Assembly: GCA_964483585.1 (NCBI GenBank) | Contig: CAZABH010000019.1 | Span: 1 to 59,572, forward strand | DNA: 59,572 bases | Source of the DNA: SZUA-430 sp964483585 | Lineage (GTDB): Bacteria > Pseudomonadota > Alphaproteobacteria > Micropepsales > Micropepsaceae | Direction of reading: 5' to 3' | Shown here: piece by piece, positions 1 to 9,387 of the stretch | Numbering within the stretch: the stretch's first letter is position 1 | How the letters are laid out: each line of letters begins with the position of its first letter | The notes under the pieces: model-generated | Databases searched by the model: none | What the model saw: the letters and a program-made list of their open reading frames with translations, nothing else | What the model was told of the DNA's origin: nothing | Made by a program: the position numbers and the translations under genes

Positions 1-312
<312 letters not shown>

Positions 313-355
313 TGCCTCAACCTCACCAAAACTCGTTTTACCTGTGCCTAGTGAC

Positions 356-388
356 GGTGCCAGATGACAGATCCTGTCATCTGGAACC
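356..388 (+). other. 23S-5S spacer hairpin
   Basis: A perfect 11-bp inverted repeat sits in the spacer, with ccagatgacag at 360-370 and ctgtcatctgg at 374-384 around a 3-base loop. No T-run follows, so it does not look like a terminator. Its place between the mature 23S and 5S ends suggests a pre-rRNA processing stem; that role is inferred. Confidence 0.6.
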
Positions 389-418
389 CGATCTCTGGTT
401 GTTCTCTGGACCCTGCCG

Positions 419-535
419 GTCTGGTGGCTCAAGTGCGGAGTGCCTACACCCGATCCCATCCCGAACTCGGCCGTGAAACGCTCCAGCGCCAATGATACTC
501 AGGCTTAAGCCTCGGGAAAGTAGGCCGCCGCCAGA
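419..535 (+). rRNA. rrf: 5S ribosomal RNA
   Basis: The 5S core is recognisable: gtctggtggc at the 5' end pairs with gccgccagac at the 3' end. Between them are the conserved cccgatcccatcccgaac block and the gggaaagtagg loop E region. The length of about 117 nt is normal. It lies about 105 bp after the 23S gene in a standard rrn operon. Confidence 0.95.
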
Positions 536-645
536 CCTGCAGGATCCAGAAGAAACCTCAACGTCAAGAAACCAGTGCAGTACAATCCATCTTCCACACA
601 CCCCACATTCACGCGCACGAAAACGCATAACCTCTGAAAAAGTCA

Positions 646-722
<77 letters not shown>

Positions 723-730
723 GATTTGGG

Positions 731-772
731 AAAAAAAAGCCCCGTCGCCAATCAGGCGAGGGGCTTTTTTTG
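731..772 (+). terminator. Rho-independent terminator of the rrn operon
   Basis: A GC-rich stem (agccccgtcgcc against ggcgaggggct) with a short loop is followed by seven Ts at 765-771 and preceded by eight As. It lies directly after the tRNA-fMet gene, so it should end the rRNA transcript. Confidence 0.9.
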
Positions 773-815
773 TTGCGCGCTTGTGTGTTCATGATGGACG
801 CGACAGTATCGTTGC

Positions 816-1394
816 ATGAGCGCTTTCTTCGAGTCCGAGATTGATGAGCATCTGGCAGTTGCGACGGCCTGCCGGTCGAATCTGGCTGGCTCGTTCGAAC
901 GGATCGTCGAGATTTGCCTTCAGTCAATCCGCGCGGACGGGAAGCTTCTATTCTTTGGAAATGGTGGAAGCGCGGCCGATGCGCAGCATCTGGCAACGGA
1001 GTTGACGGTTCGGTATCGGACGAATCGGGCGCCGATTGCCGCCCTGGCGCTTACGACCGACAGTTCGGCTTTGACTGCAGCTGGAAACGACCTTGGGTTT
1101 GAACAGGTTTTTGCGCGGCAGGTAGAGGCGCTCGGCCAGCGTGGAGATGTAGGTATCGGGATTTCGACGTCTGGTCGCAGCCCCAATGTCATCGCAGCCT
1201 TCGACGCGTGCCGGAAAAAGGGGCTGCATACGATCCTTTTTACCGGTGGAGGAAGCCCGCCCTTGGGTGTGCAGGTTGACGCTTGCCTCGAGGTTCCTTC
1301 GTTGACTACCGCCCGCATCCAGGAAATGCACATCATGTTTGGACAAATGCTGTGCGGCGCACTCGAAACGCGGCTTGGTCTGGTGAACGGTTGA
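816..1394 (+). CDS. gmhA: Phosphoheptose isomerase GmhA (SIS domain)
   Basis: This 192-residue SIS-domain protein should convert sedoheptulose 7-phosphate to glycero-manno-heptose 7-phosphate in the cytoplasm, the first step towards ADP- or GDP-heptose for LPS or S-layer/capsule sugars. GmhA signatures are FGNGGSAADAQHLATEL near residues 47-63, the phosphate-binding STSGRSPN loop near 117-124, and TTARIQEMH near the C-terminus. The length matches the family. The ATG at 816 is the first in-frame start after the rrn terminator. It lies about 60 bp ahead of cysD on the same strand, so the three genes probably form an operon, linking heptose to sulfate activation. A related SIS isomerase such as DiaA is possible, but the motifs favour GmhA. 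Confidence 0.88.
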   Translation: MSAFFESEIDEHLAVATACRSNLAGSFERIVEICLQSIRADGKLLFFGNGGSAADAQHLATELTVRYRTNRAPIAALALTTDSSALTAAGNDLGFEQVFARQVEALGQRGDVGIGISTSGRSPNVIAAFDACRKKGLHTILFTGGGSPPLGVQVDACLEVPSLTTARIQEMHIMFGQMLCGALETRLGLVNG

Positions 1395-1455
1395 CGGATT
1401 GTGGCTTGGCGCGCGACGATCGTGTCGCAAGGATCCTTTTGATCGCGGGGCAGTC

Positions 1456-2385
1456 ATGAACTCGACGAACGCGTCAGCTGTTATGCAGCGACGCTCTCAT
1501 CTGGCCCGACTGGAGGCCGAGAGCATTTTCATCATGCGCGAGGTTGCCGCCGAGTTTCGTCATCCCGTGATGCTGTATTCGATCGGCAAGGATTCCTCGG
1601 TGATGCTGCACCTTGCGATGAAGGCCTTTCATCCGGGCAAGCTTCCTTTTCCGCTGCTGCATGTGGATACGACATGGAAGTTCCGCGAGATGATTGCGTT
1701 TCGCGAGGAGACGGCACGCCGGCTGGGGTTGGATCTCATCGTGCACATCAATCAGGACGGCCTTGGGCGGGGGATCAACCCATTCGATTCCGGCTCGGCA
1801 GTCCACACGCAAGTCATGAAAACTGAGGCGCTCCGGCAGGCGCTTGATGCCCATGGCTTTGATGCGGCTTTTGGAGGTGCGAGGCGGGACGAAGAGAAGA
1901 GCCGGTCGAAGGAGCGCATTTTCTCGTTCCGAACGTCCAGTCATTCCTGGGATCCCAAGAACCAGCGGCCCGAGTTGTGGAACCTCTATAACACCCGTGT
2001 CCAGAAGGGCCAATCGATCCGCGTCTTCCCCCTGTCCAATTGGACCGAACTCGATATCTGGGAGTATATCCTTCAGGAGCGCATCCCTATCGTACCTTTG
2101 TATTTCGCTGCGCGCCGGCCCGTGGTCGAGCGTGATGGTACTCTGATCATGCGAGATGACCAGCGCATGCGGCTTCGACCGGGTGAGGCGTGTGAGGAGC
2201 GTCTGGTCAGGTTTCGTACACTGGGCTGTTATCCCCTGACGGGTGCAATTGAATCGTCGGCAGCCACTCTTGAAGACATCGTGGCTGAAATGCTGACTGC
2301 GCGCACCTCCGAGCGGCAGGGCCGGGTCATCGACCAGGACGAAAGCGCGTCCATGGAGAAGAAGAAGCGCGAGGGATATTTCTGA
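1456..2385 (+). CDS. cysD: Sulfate adenylyltransferase subunit 2 (CysD)
   Basis: CysD is the small catalytic subunit of ATP sulfurylase; with the GTPase CysN it makes adenosine 5'-phosphosulfate from ATP and sulfate. The protein aligns from its start with the family: LARLEAESIFIMREVAAEF, then the PP-loop region YSIGKDSSVMLHLA and LLHVDTTWKFREM. It also has the family features FGGARRDEEKSRSKER and a C-terminal SMEKKKREGYF. The ATG at 1456, preceded by gcgggg, gives 309 residues, the normal size. A TTG at 1399 would add 19 unconserved residues. Its TGA overlaps the cysNC ATG by one base, so translation is probably coupled. Confidence 0.95.
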   Translation: MNSTNASAVMQRRSHLARLEAESIFIMREVAAEFRHPVMLYSIGKDSSVMLHLAMKAFHPGKLPFPLLHVDTTWKFREMIAFREETARRLGLDLIVHINQDGLGRGINPFDSGSAVHTQVMKTEALRQALDAHGFDAAFGGARRDEEKSRSKERIFSFRTSSHSWDPKNQRPELWNLYNTRVQKGQSIRVFPLSNWTELDIWEYILQERIPIVPLYFAARRPVVERDGTLIMRDDQRMRLRPGEACEERLVRFRTLGCYPLTGAIESSAATLEDIVAEMLTARTSERQGRVIDQDESASMEKKKREGYF

Positions 2386-4268
2386 TGACGCCGGCCGAAC
2401 TCAAGGCATTCCTTGCGGCTGGTGAACGCAAGTCATTCTTGCGGTTTCTGACCTGTGGATCGGTCGATGACGGGAAGTCAACGCTGATCGGCCGATTGCT
2501 TTACGACACGAAGCTGATCTTCGAGGATCAATTGCGTGCACTGGAGAAGGATTCCCGAAGGCACGGCACGACGGGTGAAGACATCGACCTCGCCCTGTTG
2601 ATGGATGGACTTGAAGCCGAGCGCGAGCAAGGGATCACCATCGATGTTGCCTACAGGTTCTTTGCCACCGACAAGCGCAAGTACATCGTGGCCGACACGC
2701 CCGGTCATGAGCAATATACGCGGAACATGGCCACCGGAGCGTCAACGGCTGATCTTGCCGTGATCCTCGTCGATGCCCGAAAGGGTGTGCTGACGCAGAC
2801 ACGTCGGCACGCGTATATCTGTTCGCTTCTGCGCATCCGGCACGTTGTTCTCGCCATCAACAAGATCGACCTCGTGGGCTTCTCCGAGGAAATTTTCAAC
2901 GCGATCGAAGGCGAGTTTCGGGACTTCGCGAGCAAGCTTGATTTTGCGTCTCTGGTTTCGATCCCGTTGTCGGCTCGCTTTGGTCACAACGTCATGGAGC
3001 GCAGTGCGGCTCTGCCATGGTACCAGGGACCAAGCTTGCTTGCTCATCTGGATGAGGTGGATGTGGCGTCTGATCGCGAGGCGCTGCCCTTTCGCATGCA
3101 TGTGCAATGGGTCAACAGACCAAATCCGGAGTTTCGCGGTTTTGCAGGAACGATTGCCAGCGGGCGGTTAGCGCCCGGGGACAGCGTGACAGTTGCCGGC
3201 TCGGGTCGTTCAACGCGAATTGCCCGGATCGTGACACAGGATGGCGACTTGCCAGAAGCGCTTGCGGGTGATGCCGTAACGCTGACACTGGAGGACGAGG
3301 TCGATGTCTCGCGGGGTGACGTGTTGGCGCCTGGACACGATCGACCAGATGTCAGCGACCAATTTGCGGCCCATCTTATCTGGATGACGGACGAGGAAAT
3401 GCTTCCTGGTCGTCAATATTTGCTGAAGGCCGGGTCAAGAACGCTGCCCACGACAGTGACCGAGCTGAAGCACAAGGTTGACGTGAATAGCCTTGAGCGT
3501 TTCGCAGCCAAGACGTTGCAGTTGAACGAGGTTGGTTTCTGCAATCTATCCACGTCGATGCCGTTTGCTTTCGATGCCTATCGCACGAACAGGGAGACCG
3601 GCAGCTTCATCCTCATAGACCGCTACTCAAATGCGACCGTGGCGGCTGGCATGATCGAGTTCGGGCTGCGTCGTGCGACGAATGTCCATTGGCAAGCGCT
3701 TGATGTCAGCAAGAAGACACGCGCTGATCTCAAGGGGCAAAAGCCGGTTATCCTGTGGTTCACGGGACTTTCGGGTTCGGGCAAGTCCACCATTGCCAAT
3801 ATCGTGGAGCGCAAGCTGACGCTTGCGGGGCGCCACACCTATCTGCTGGACGGCGATAATGTCCGGCATGGCCTCAACCGCGATCTTGGCTTCACGGATG
3901 CAGACCGGGTCGAGAACATCCGACGCGTGGCCGAGACTGCGAGGCTGTTCGTCGATGCGGGGCTCATCGTCCTTGTGTCGTTTATCTCGCCGTTCCGTTC
4001 CGAGCGGAGGACCGCCCGAGAGCTTGTCGGGCCGGAGGAGTTCCTTGAGGTCCATGTCGATACGCCCCTCGAAGTGTGCATGGAACGTGATCCGAAGGGT
4101 CTCTACAAGCGCGCGCAACGTGGCGAGATCAGGAATTTCACAGGGATCGACTCGCCCTATGAAGTGCCGGAGAACGCGGATATTCGCGTCAATACGGTTG
4201 ACCTGACGCCGGAAGAGGCGGCGGATAAAATCATCGAAAGCATGCGCAGTGCGGGCTTGATCGCCTAG
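2385..4268 (+). CDS. cysNC: Bifunctional CysN GTPase / CysC APS kinase
   Basis: This 627-residue fusion regulates ATP sulfurylase through its N-terminal EF-Tu-like GTPase and phosphorylates APS to PAPS through its C-terminal kinase. The GTPase half shows GSVDDGKSTLIGRLL near residue 26, DTPGHEQYTRNM near 105 and NKIDLV near 159. The kinase half begins around residue 445 with the P-loop GLSGSGKST and ends with the APS-kinase segment NFTGIDSPYE. Fusion of N and C is common in alphaproteobacteria. No PAPS reductase genes are nearby, so PAPS may serve sulfation of surface molecules; that is inference. Its TAG shares the palindrome CTAG with the stop codon of the convergent ugd gene. Confidence 0.95.
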   Translation: MTPAELKAFLAAGERKSFLRFLTCGSVDDGKSTLIGRLLYDTKLIFEDQLRALEKDSRRHGTTGEDIDLALLMDGLEAEREQGITIDVAYRFFATDKRKYIVADTPGHEQYTRNMATGASTADLAVILVDARKGVLTQTRRHAYICSLLRIRHVVLAINKIDLVGFSEEIFNAIEGEFRDFASKLDFASLVSIPLSARFGHNVMERSAALPWYQGPSLLAHLDEVDVASDREALPFRMHVQWVNRPNPEFRGFAGTIASGRLAPGDSVTVAGSGRSTRIARIVTQDGDLPEALAGDAVTLTLEDEVDVSRGDVLAPGHDRPDVSDQFAAHLIWMTDEEMLPGRQYLLKAGSRTLPTTVTELKHKVDVNSLERFAAKTLQLNEVGFCNLSTSMPFAFDAYRTNRETGSFILIDRYSNATVAAGMIEFGLRRATNVHWQALDVSKKTRADLKGQKPVILWFTGLSGSGKSTIANIVERKLTLAGRHTYLLDGDNVRHGLNRDLGFTDADRVENIRRVAETARLFVDAGLIVLVSFISPFRSERRTARELVGPEEFLEVHVDTPLEVCMERDPKGLYKRAQRGEIRNFTGIDSPYEVPENADIRVNTVDLTPEEAADKIIESMRSAGLIA

Positions 4269-5584
4269 GCGCTGGTGTGTGGCAGGCGTCCAACGCTGTG
4301 ATACTCGAACCCGGCATCGGCGACTTCTCGTGGCGTATATATGTTGCGGAGATCGACGAGTAAGGGGCGCTTGAGCAGAGACTTCATCCTTGTGAAGTCT
4401 AGGGCACGGAACTCGTTCCATTCCGTCAGGATCACCACGCCATCTGCGTTGGTCATCGACTCATACGTGTTCCGGGTCCAGTTGACACCCGGCAGCAGCT
4501 TTCCTGCCTCGTGCATGCCTTCAGGGTCAAAGGCATTCACATGAGCGCCCGCGGCCTGTAGCGCCGGAATGATGTCCAGCGAGGGGCTGTCGCGCATGTC
4601 GTCGGTATTCGGCTTGAAGGTGACACCCAGCACAGCAATCGTCTTGCCGGCGACGCCGCCGAAGGCGTTGATGATCTTCTCTGCCATCTTCCGCTTGCGC
4701 TGCGCGTTCACGTCGACGACGGCTTCGATCAGCCGCGTCGGGGTGCTGAGCTCGTTTGCCTGCCTGACGAGTGCGATCGTGTCTTTCGGGAAGCACGATC
4801 CTCCGTAGCCTGGCCCGGCATTCAGGAACTTTGACCCGATGCGCCCGTCAAGCCCAATGCCTTTTGCGACATCCTGGATGTCAGCCCCGGCCTTCTCGCA
4901 CATGTCGGCCATTTCGTTGATGAAGGTAATTTTCATGGCCAGAAAGGCGTTGGCTGCATATTTGATCAGTTCGGAGCTCTCGCGGGACGTGAACACGAAA
5001 GGGGTTTTGTCGTTGAGGAACAGCGGGCGATAGAGGGCGCGCATCACGTTGCGCGCGCGCTCGGCCTCGGTCCCGACCACAACACGGTCCGGACGCTGGA
5101 AGTCCTCGATTGCGGAGCCTTCGCGCAGGAACTCAGGGTTCGATGCAACGTCAAAGGCGGCCTTGGGATTGCGGTCGCGGATGATTTCCTCGACGCGCCG
5201 GCTTGTTCCCACGGGGACGGTCGACTTCGTGACGACGACAGCATAGTTCGTGAGCGTGTCGGCGATCTCGCCCGCTGCATCAAAGACATAGGTGAGGTCT
5301 GCAAATCCGTCACCGCGCCGGCTTGGGGTACCTACCGCGATGAATACCGCCTCGGCTCCGGGCATTGCTGTCTTCAGGTCGGTCGTGAAGGAGAGGCGGC
5401 CTGCTGCGACGTTGTCTGCGACAAGCCGATCGAGGCCAGGCTCGAAGATAGGGATTTCACCCTTACGAAGCCGTTCGATCTTGGCCGCGTCCTTGTCGAC
5501 GCAGATCACATCGTGGCCAAAATTCGAGAAGCAGGCCCCGGAGACGAGTCCGACATAACCGGTGCCAATCATCGCTACGCGCAT
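4265..5584 (-). CDS. ugd: UDP-glucose 6-dehydrogenase
   Basis: The 439-residue enzyme oxidises UDP-glucose to UDP-glucuronate with two NAD+, supplying uronic acid for capsule, exopolysaccharide or lipid A decoration. The N-terminal Rossmann motif is MIGTGYVGLVSGACFSNFG. The catalytic cysteine lies in GPGYGGSCFPKDT near residue 266. The C-terminal UDP-binding half contains VLGVTFKPNTDDMRDSPS. It follows galU by 32 bp on the same strand, so one transcript makes UDP-glucose and then UDP-glucuronate. Confidence 0.95.
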   Translation of the reverse strand: MRVAMIGTGYVGLVSGACFSNFGHDVICVDKDAAKIERLRKGEIPIFEPGLDRLVADNVAAGRLSFTTDLKTAMPGAEAVFIAVGTPSRRGDGFADLTYVFDAAGEIADTLTNYAVVVTKSTVPVGTSRRVEEIIRDRNPKAAFDVASNPEFLREGSAIEDFQRPDRVVVGTEAERARNVMRALYRPLFLNDKTPFVFTSRESSELIKYAANAFLAMKITFINEMADMCEKAGADIQDVAKGIGLDGRIGSKFLNAGPGYGGSCFPKDTIALVRQANELSTPTRLIEAVVDVNAQRKRKMAEKIINAFGGVAGKTIAVLGVTFKPNTDDMRDSPSLDIIPALQAAGAHVNAFDPEGMHEAGKLLPGVNWTRNTYESMTNADGVVILTEWNEFRALDFTRMKSLLKRPLLVDLRNIYTPREVADAGFEYHSVGRLPHTSA

Positions 5585-5616
5585 GGTAACCTCAGTGCAG
5601 GTTCAGAAGAGCAGGC

Positions 5617-6504
5617 TCAGATCTCGAGGGCCTTCAAGATTTCGCGAAGGGGCCCGGCGGTGTCCGGACGCGACAGGCCCACGGCGATGTTTGCCTGGAG
5701 AAAGCCAACCTTGTCGCCGCAGTCGAAGCGTTGGCCTTCGAAACGATAGCCGTGAAAGGGCTGCTTGCCGACGAGGCGTGCGAGTGCATCCGTCAACTGG
5801 ATTTCGCCGCCCGTGCCGCGCTCGTGGCGTTCAAGTTCCTCGAACACCTGGGCAGGTAGAATGTAACGACCGATTACGGCCAGGCGGGACGGAGCCAGAT
5901 GTGGCTGTGGCTTTTCCACGATTCCCTTCACACCGATCAGGCCATCGTGTTCGCTGATCGGGTCGATGACGCCGTAGCGTCGTGTCTCGGCCTGCGGGAC
6001 CTCGCGGACTGCCAGCATACAGCCGCCGGTCTCTTCGTAAGCCTTCACCATGCGCTGAAGACACCCGGGTTGGTCCACCAGCAATTCGTCCGGGAGCAGG
6101 ACGGCGAACGGTTCGTTGCCAATGAAGTGGCGCGCGCACCACACGGCGTGACCCAGGCCGAGCGGATTTTGTTGGCGGGTAAAACTGACTGATCCGCTTG
6201 GCGGCAGGGCTTCGAGCAGACTTTCCAACTCGCCGTGTTTTTCGCGCGATGACAGAAGGGCTTCGAGTTCGTAGGCGTGATCGAAGTGATCCTCGATGAC
6301 GTGCTTGCCGCGACCGGTCACGAAAATGAACTGTTCTATTCCGGCAGCCTTCGCTTCCTCGACGGCGTATTGGATCACTGGCTTGTCGACGACGGGCAGC
6401 ATCTCTTTGGGGACTGCCTTCGTGGCTGGCAAGAACCTCGTGCCCATTCCTGCAACAGGAAAGACCGCTTTGCGTACGCGTCGGTTTGTTTTGATGTCGG
6501 TCAT
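5617..6504 (-). CDS. galU: UTP-glucose-1-phosphate uridylyltransferase
   Basis: GalU makes UDP-glucose from UTP and glucose 1-phosphate. The protein starts with VRKAVFPVAGMGTRFLPATK, the nucleotidyltransferase signature, followed by KEMLPVVDKPVIQYAVEEA and later LGLGHAVWCAR and GIVEKP. The ATG at 6504 gives 295 residues, the family size. An upstream in-frame ATG at 6711 would add about 69 residues lacking family similarity and would overlap the divergent TPR gene. It is the first gene of a galU-ugd operon. Confidence 0.94.
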   Translation of the reverse strand: MTDIKTNRRVRKAVFPVAGMGTRFLPATKAVPKEMLPVVDKPVIQYAVEEAKAAGIEQFIFVTGRGKHVIEDHFDHAYELEALLSSREKHGELESLLEALPPSGSVSFTRQQNPLGLGHAVWCARHFIGNEPFAVLLPDELLVDQPGCLQRMVKAYEETGGCMLAVREVPQAETRRYGVIDPISEHDGLIGVKGIVEKPQPHLAPSRLAVIGRYILPAQVFEELERHERGTGGEIQLTDALARLVGKQPFHGYRFEGQRFDCGDKVGFLQANIAVGLSRPDTAGPLREILKALEI

Positions 6505-6587
6505 GGTTGTGCACTCGCGGTCGCGTGACAAAGATATTGTGGGGTCAGTGTTATGGCCTGAAACCGAATCACTATATTCTGTGTCCC

Positions 6588-7742
6588 ATGTTTCGTTTGC
6601 TTGTATTATTATTGGCGTTCTTGCTCGCCTCTGTCCCCGCGCGGGCGGATGGGGAGGCTGACGCCGATGCTGGCGTAGCGCGGCTGGAGGCGCAGGATCC
6701 GCGCACGGCAATCGAGCTGTTCACGCGAGCGATCCAAAGCAAGTTGCTGTCCCAAGAAAAGCTGGCCCTGACGTACCACAGGCGTGGAATGGCTTTCTAC
6801 ATGCAAGGTGAAGCCGGGCGCGCTATTCTTGACTACACGATTGCCCTTTGGCACGACGATTTACCAAGGGAATTCAGGCCTCGGACACTCAACAATCGCG
6901 GCTTGGCCTTTGAGGCGCTCAACCAGTATGAGACGGCGTTAAGGGACTATGGTTTATCGATCAGGCTGAATCCCAATTATGCCGAGGCCTATGCCAATCG
7001 CGGAAACCTTCGCCGTCGCTTCAATCTGAATGCCGAGGCCGTGCTGGACTTTGATATGGCGCTGCGAGGCGGTCATGCGAGGCCGCAATATGTGTTTGCG
7101 TGGCAGGGTATGGCGTTGGAGGCTTTGGGGAAACGTCGAGAGGCAGCGGACTCGTTTCGACGAGCGCTGCAGATCGACAGCGGCTTCGCCGAGGCCCGGA
7201 CCCATCTGGCCCGGCTTGATGGCGAGCGCTCGCTTCCCGGAGCTGGCGGTAGAAGAATTGCGTCCAACGGGCGTGGTGGTCCCCTGTTGTCAGGTCAGCC
7301 AGGGGTGGGCGGCAAGAGTGGTATGTTGCCAGGTCTGAGTGAGGGGCAAGGGGTCTCGGGGCCTTGGCAGCCGCCGCCAGTTGCAGTGGGGCCATCCATA
7401 CTGCAGGCATCGGCGCCGGTGGCGGTCCCTGAAGCGGGCGTGGGGCTCCGCCCCGGTCTTGGTGAGCGTGTTGAGGGCGCTGGCCGTTCCTCCGGCGAGT
7501 ACTTTGTACAACTTGGGGCTTACGAAACCGCCGATCAGGCTCGGCAGGGTTGGGATCGCATTTCCCGGGTGGGTCGGGGACTTCTTGATGGTCTTCGCCA
7601 TGAGGTTGTGAGGGTTGAAGTTGCCGGCCGTGGCACGCTTTACCGGCTTTTCGGCGGGGCGCTGGCGGCGCAAAGGGAGGCTCGGGCCTTATGCAATGCG
7701 CTCGAGGACCGCGGCGCGTCCTGTGTGGTGGTGCGTCGCTAG
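6588..7742 (+). CDS. Periplasmic TPR-repeat protein with SPOR domain
   Basis: The 384-residue protein has a signal peptide (MFRLLVLLLAFLLASVPARA, cleavage before DGEAD). Several TPR-like helical repeats follow at about residues 30-215 (for example RPRTLNNRGLAFEALNQYE and PNYAEAYANRGNLRRRFN). A low-complexity Gly/Pro linker leads to a C-terminal SPOR domain beginning at GEYFVQLGAYETADQARQ. SPOR domains bind denuded peptidoglycan at the division site, so an envelope or septal role is likely; the partner is unknown. The ATG at 6588 was chosen because it begins the signal peptide. It is divergent from galU. Confidence 0.8.
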   Translation: MFRLLVLLLAFLLASVPARADGEADADAGVARLEAQDPRTAIELFTRAIQSKLLSQEKLALTYHRRGMAFYMQGEAGRAILDYTIALWHDDLPREFRPRTLNNRGLAFEALNQYETALRDYGLSIRLNPNYAEAYANRGNLRRRFNLNAEAVLDFDMALRGGHARPQYVFAWQGMALEALGKRREAADSFRRALQIDSGFAEARTHLARLDGERSLPGAGGRRIASNGRGGPLLSGQPGVGGKSGMLPGLSEGQGVSGPWQPPPVAVGPSILQASAPVAVPEAGVGLRPGLGERVEGAGRSSGEYFVQLGAYETADQARQGWDRISRVGRGLLDGLRHEVVRVEVAGRGTLYRLFGGALAAQREARALCNALEDRGASCVVVRR

Positions 7743-7846
7743 CCAATTGAGGCCGCGGCGGGCTCCTGTTATCAGAGCATATTGGTTTTCTGGGCCGCGC
7801 ACATTGCTGAGGCGGTGTGTGCGCCTGTTCCTATTGGACACACCTG

Positions 7847-9319
7847 ATGGCACAGCAGACAATTGGGATTCTCTCGTTCGGCGCCTACATTCCGCGGCTG
7901 CGCTTGCAGCGCAAGGCGATGGCCACAGCCAATGCATGGTTCAATCCGTCCCTTGCGGGATTGGGCAAAGGTGAGCGCAGCATGGCCAACTGGGATGAGG
8001 ATGCTGTCACGATGGCTGTGGAGGCTGCGCGTGACGCGTTGCCGGACAGCCGGGATCCTCTGACGTCACGCGCCCAGATCGAGGCCTTGTACTTCGCCTC
8101 GACGACGATGCCATTTGCAGACAGACAGAACGCTGGTGTTGTGTCGGCGGCGCTCAGCCTGCCTGAGGCCATCCATACGTCTGACATTGCAGGGTCACAG
8201 CGCGCAGGCCTGTCAGCGCTGATAATGGCTCTTGAAAAGGTTGGCGCAGGTGGTGCCGCGCAGGTCCTGGTTGCCGCTGCCGATCGACGTGCGACGCGGG
8301 CGGGTGCCGCGCAGGAATTCCAGTTTGGAGATGGTGGTGCGGCCTTCGTGGTGTCCACGTCGGATGTGGCCGCGCGCTTCATTGGCAGCTACTCGACCTC
8401 GGTGGACTTCGTCGATCATTTCCGGGGAGAAGGGGAAGAGTACGACTACAATTGGGAGGAGCGCTGGATCCGGGACGAGGGGTACACGCGCATTGTACCG
8501 CGTACGGTCAAGGGATTGCTGGACAAGACCGGGACCAAGTCGTCAGACATCGACCACTTCATCCTGCCTTGCCTGTTTGCCAAGCTGGACCAGCAGCTCG
8601 CGCAGAAATGCGGGATCGATCCGACGCGCGTGCGCGATAATCTGGCTGCCACGGTTGGCGAATGTGGCACGGCCCATGCCCTCATCATGCTGGCTCACAC
8701 ATTGGAAGAGGCAAAGCCAGGTCAAAAGATCCTGGTCGCTGCCTTCGGTCAGGGTTGTGACGCGGTGCTGTTCGAGGTGGGGGCTGGCATTGCAGGGGTG
8801 CAACCGAGGCGAGGCGTGAAGGGTTCCATTGCACGGCGCAAGGAAGAAACGAACTACATGAAGTGGTTGGCTTTCAACGGGCTGCTCGAAATGGAAAAGG
8901 GCATGCGCGCGGAGAAGGACAACAAGACAGCCCTGACTGTGACGTATCGAAAGCGCGACATGTTGTTCGGTCTGGTCGGGGGCAAGTGCGAGAAGTGCGG
9001 CACAGCGCAGTTTCCGCGCACGCGCATCTGCGTCAATCCCAACTGTAAGGCGGTAGATCAGCAAAAGCCGTTCTCGTTTGCCGAACTGGAGGGCAAGGTC
9101 CTGTCCTGGTCGGCGGACTATCTCACCTATTCGCAGGATCCGCCACAGCACTACGGCATGGTTACCTTCGAGGAGGGTGGGCGTTTTCTTGCTGATTTCA
9201 CTGATGTCGATGTCGGGTCGGTGGACGCCGGTACCAAAATGCGCATGGTCTTCCGCGTAAAGGATTTCGATGAGCGGCGCGGCTTTCGGCGCTATTTCTG
9301 GAAGGCCGCCCCTGCGTAG
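7847..9319 (+). CDS. HMG-CoA-synthase-like protein fused to zinc-ribbon/OB (DUF35) domain
   Basis: This 490-residue protein joins a ketoacyl-synthase-III/HMG-CoA-synthase fold (about residues 1-300) to a C-terminal rubredoxin-like zinc ribbon and OB domain. The ribbon cysteines are C381, C384, C395 and C400 (CX2C-X10-CX4C). In archaea HMG-CoA synthase, an SCP2-type thiolase and a DUF35 protein form one complex; here synthase and DUF35 parts are one chain and the thiolase is the next gene, 68 bp on. The segment where the synthase family carries its catalytic cysteine reads SDIAGSQRAGLSAL (113-125), and no cysteine occurs before C242. It therefore may not perform classical condensation. Its substrate is unknown. 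The ATG at 7847 fits the family N-terminus QTIGILSFGAYIPRLRL. Confidence 0.85.
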   Translation: MAQQTIGILSFGAYIPRLRLQRKAMATANAWFNPSLAGLGKGERSMANWDEDAVTMAVEAARDALPDSRDPLTSRAQIEALYFASTTMPFADRQNAGVVSAALSLPEAIHTSDIAGSQRAGLSALIMALEKVGAGGAAQVLVAAADRRATRAGAAQEFQFGDGGAAFVVSTSDVAARFIGSYSTSVDFVDHFRGEGEEYDYNWEERWIRDEGYTRIVPRTVKGLLDKTGTKSSDIDHFILPCLFAKLDQQLAQKCGIDPTRVRDNLAATVGECGTAHALIMLAHTLEEAKPGQKILVAAFGQGCDAVLFEVGAGIAGVQPRRGVKGSIARRKEETNYMKWLAFNGLLEMEKGMRAEKDNKTALTVTYRKRDMLFGLVGGKCEKCGTAQFPRTRICVNPNCKAVDQQKPFSFAELEGKVLSWSADYLTYSQDPPQHYGMVTFEEGGRFLADFTDVDVGSVDAGTKMRMVFRVKDFDERRGFRRYFWKAAPA

Positions 9320-9387
9320 GGCGCGGATTGGGCATTGTCGGGCCCGGGCAACGGGATCATCTTCTTTTCAGTTTTGGAGTGAGGGAC

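Noticed and set aside
356..388. Spacer hairpin as a transcription terminator between 23S and 5S
   Set aside because: No T-run follows and termination there would remove 5S and tRNA-fMet; a processing stem is more sensible.
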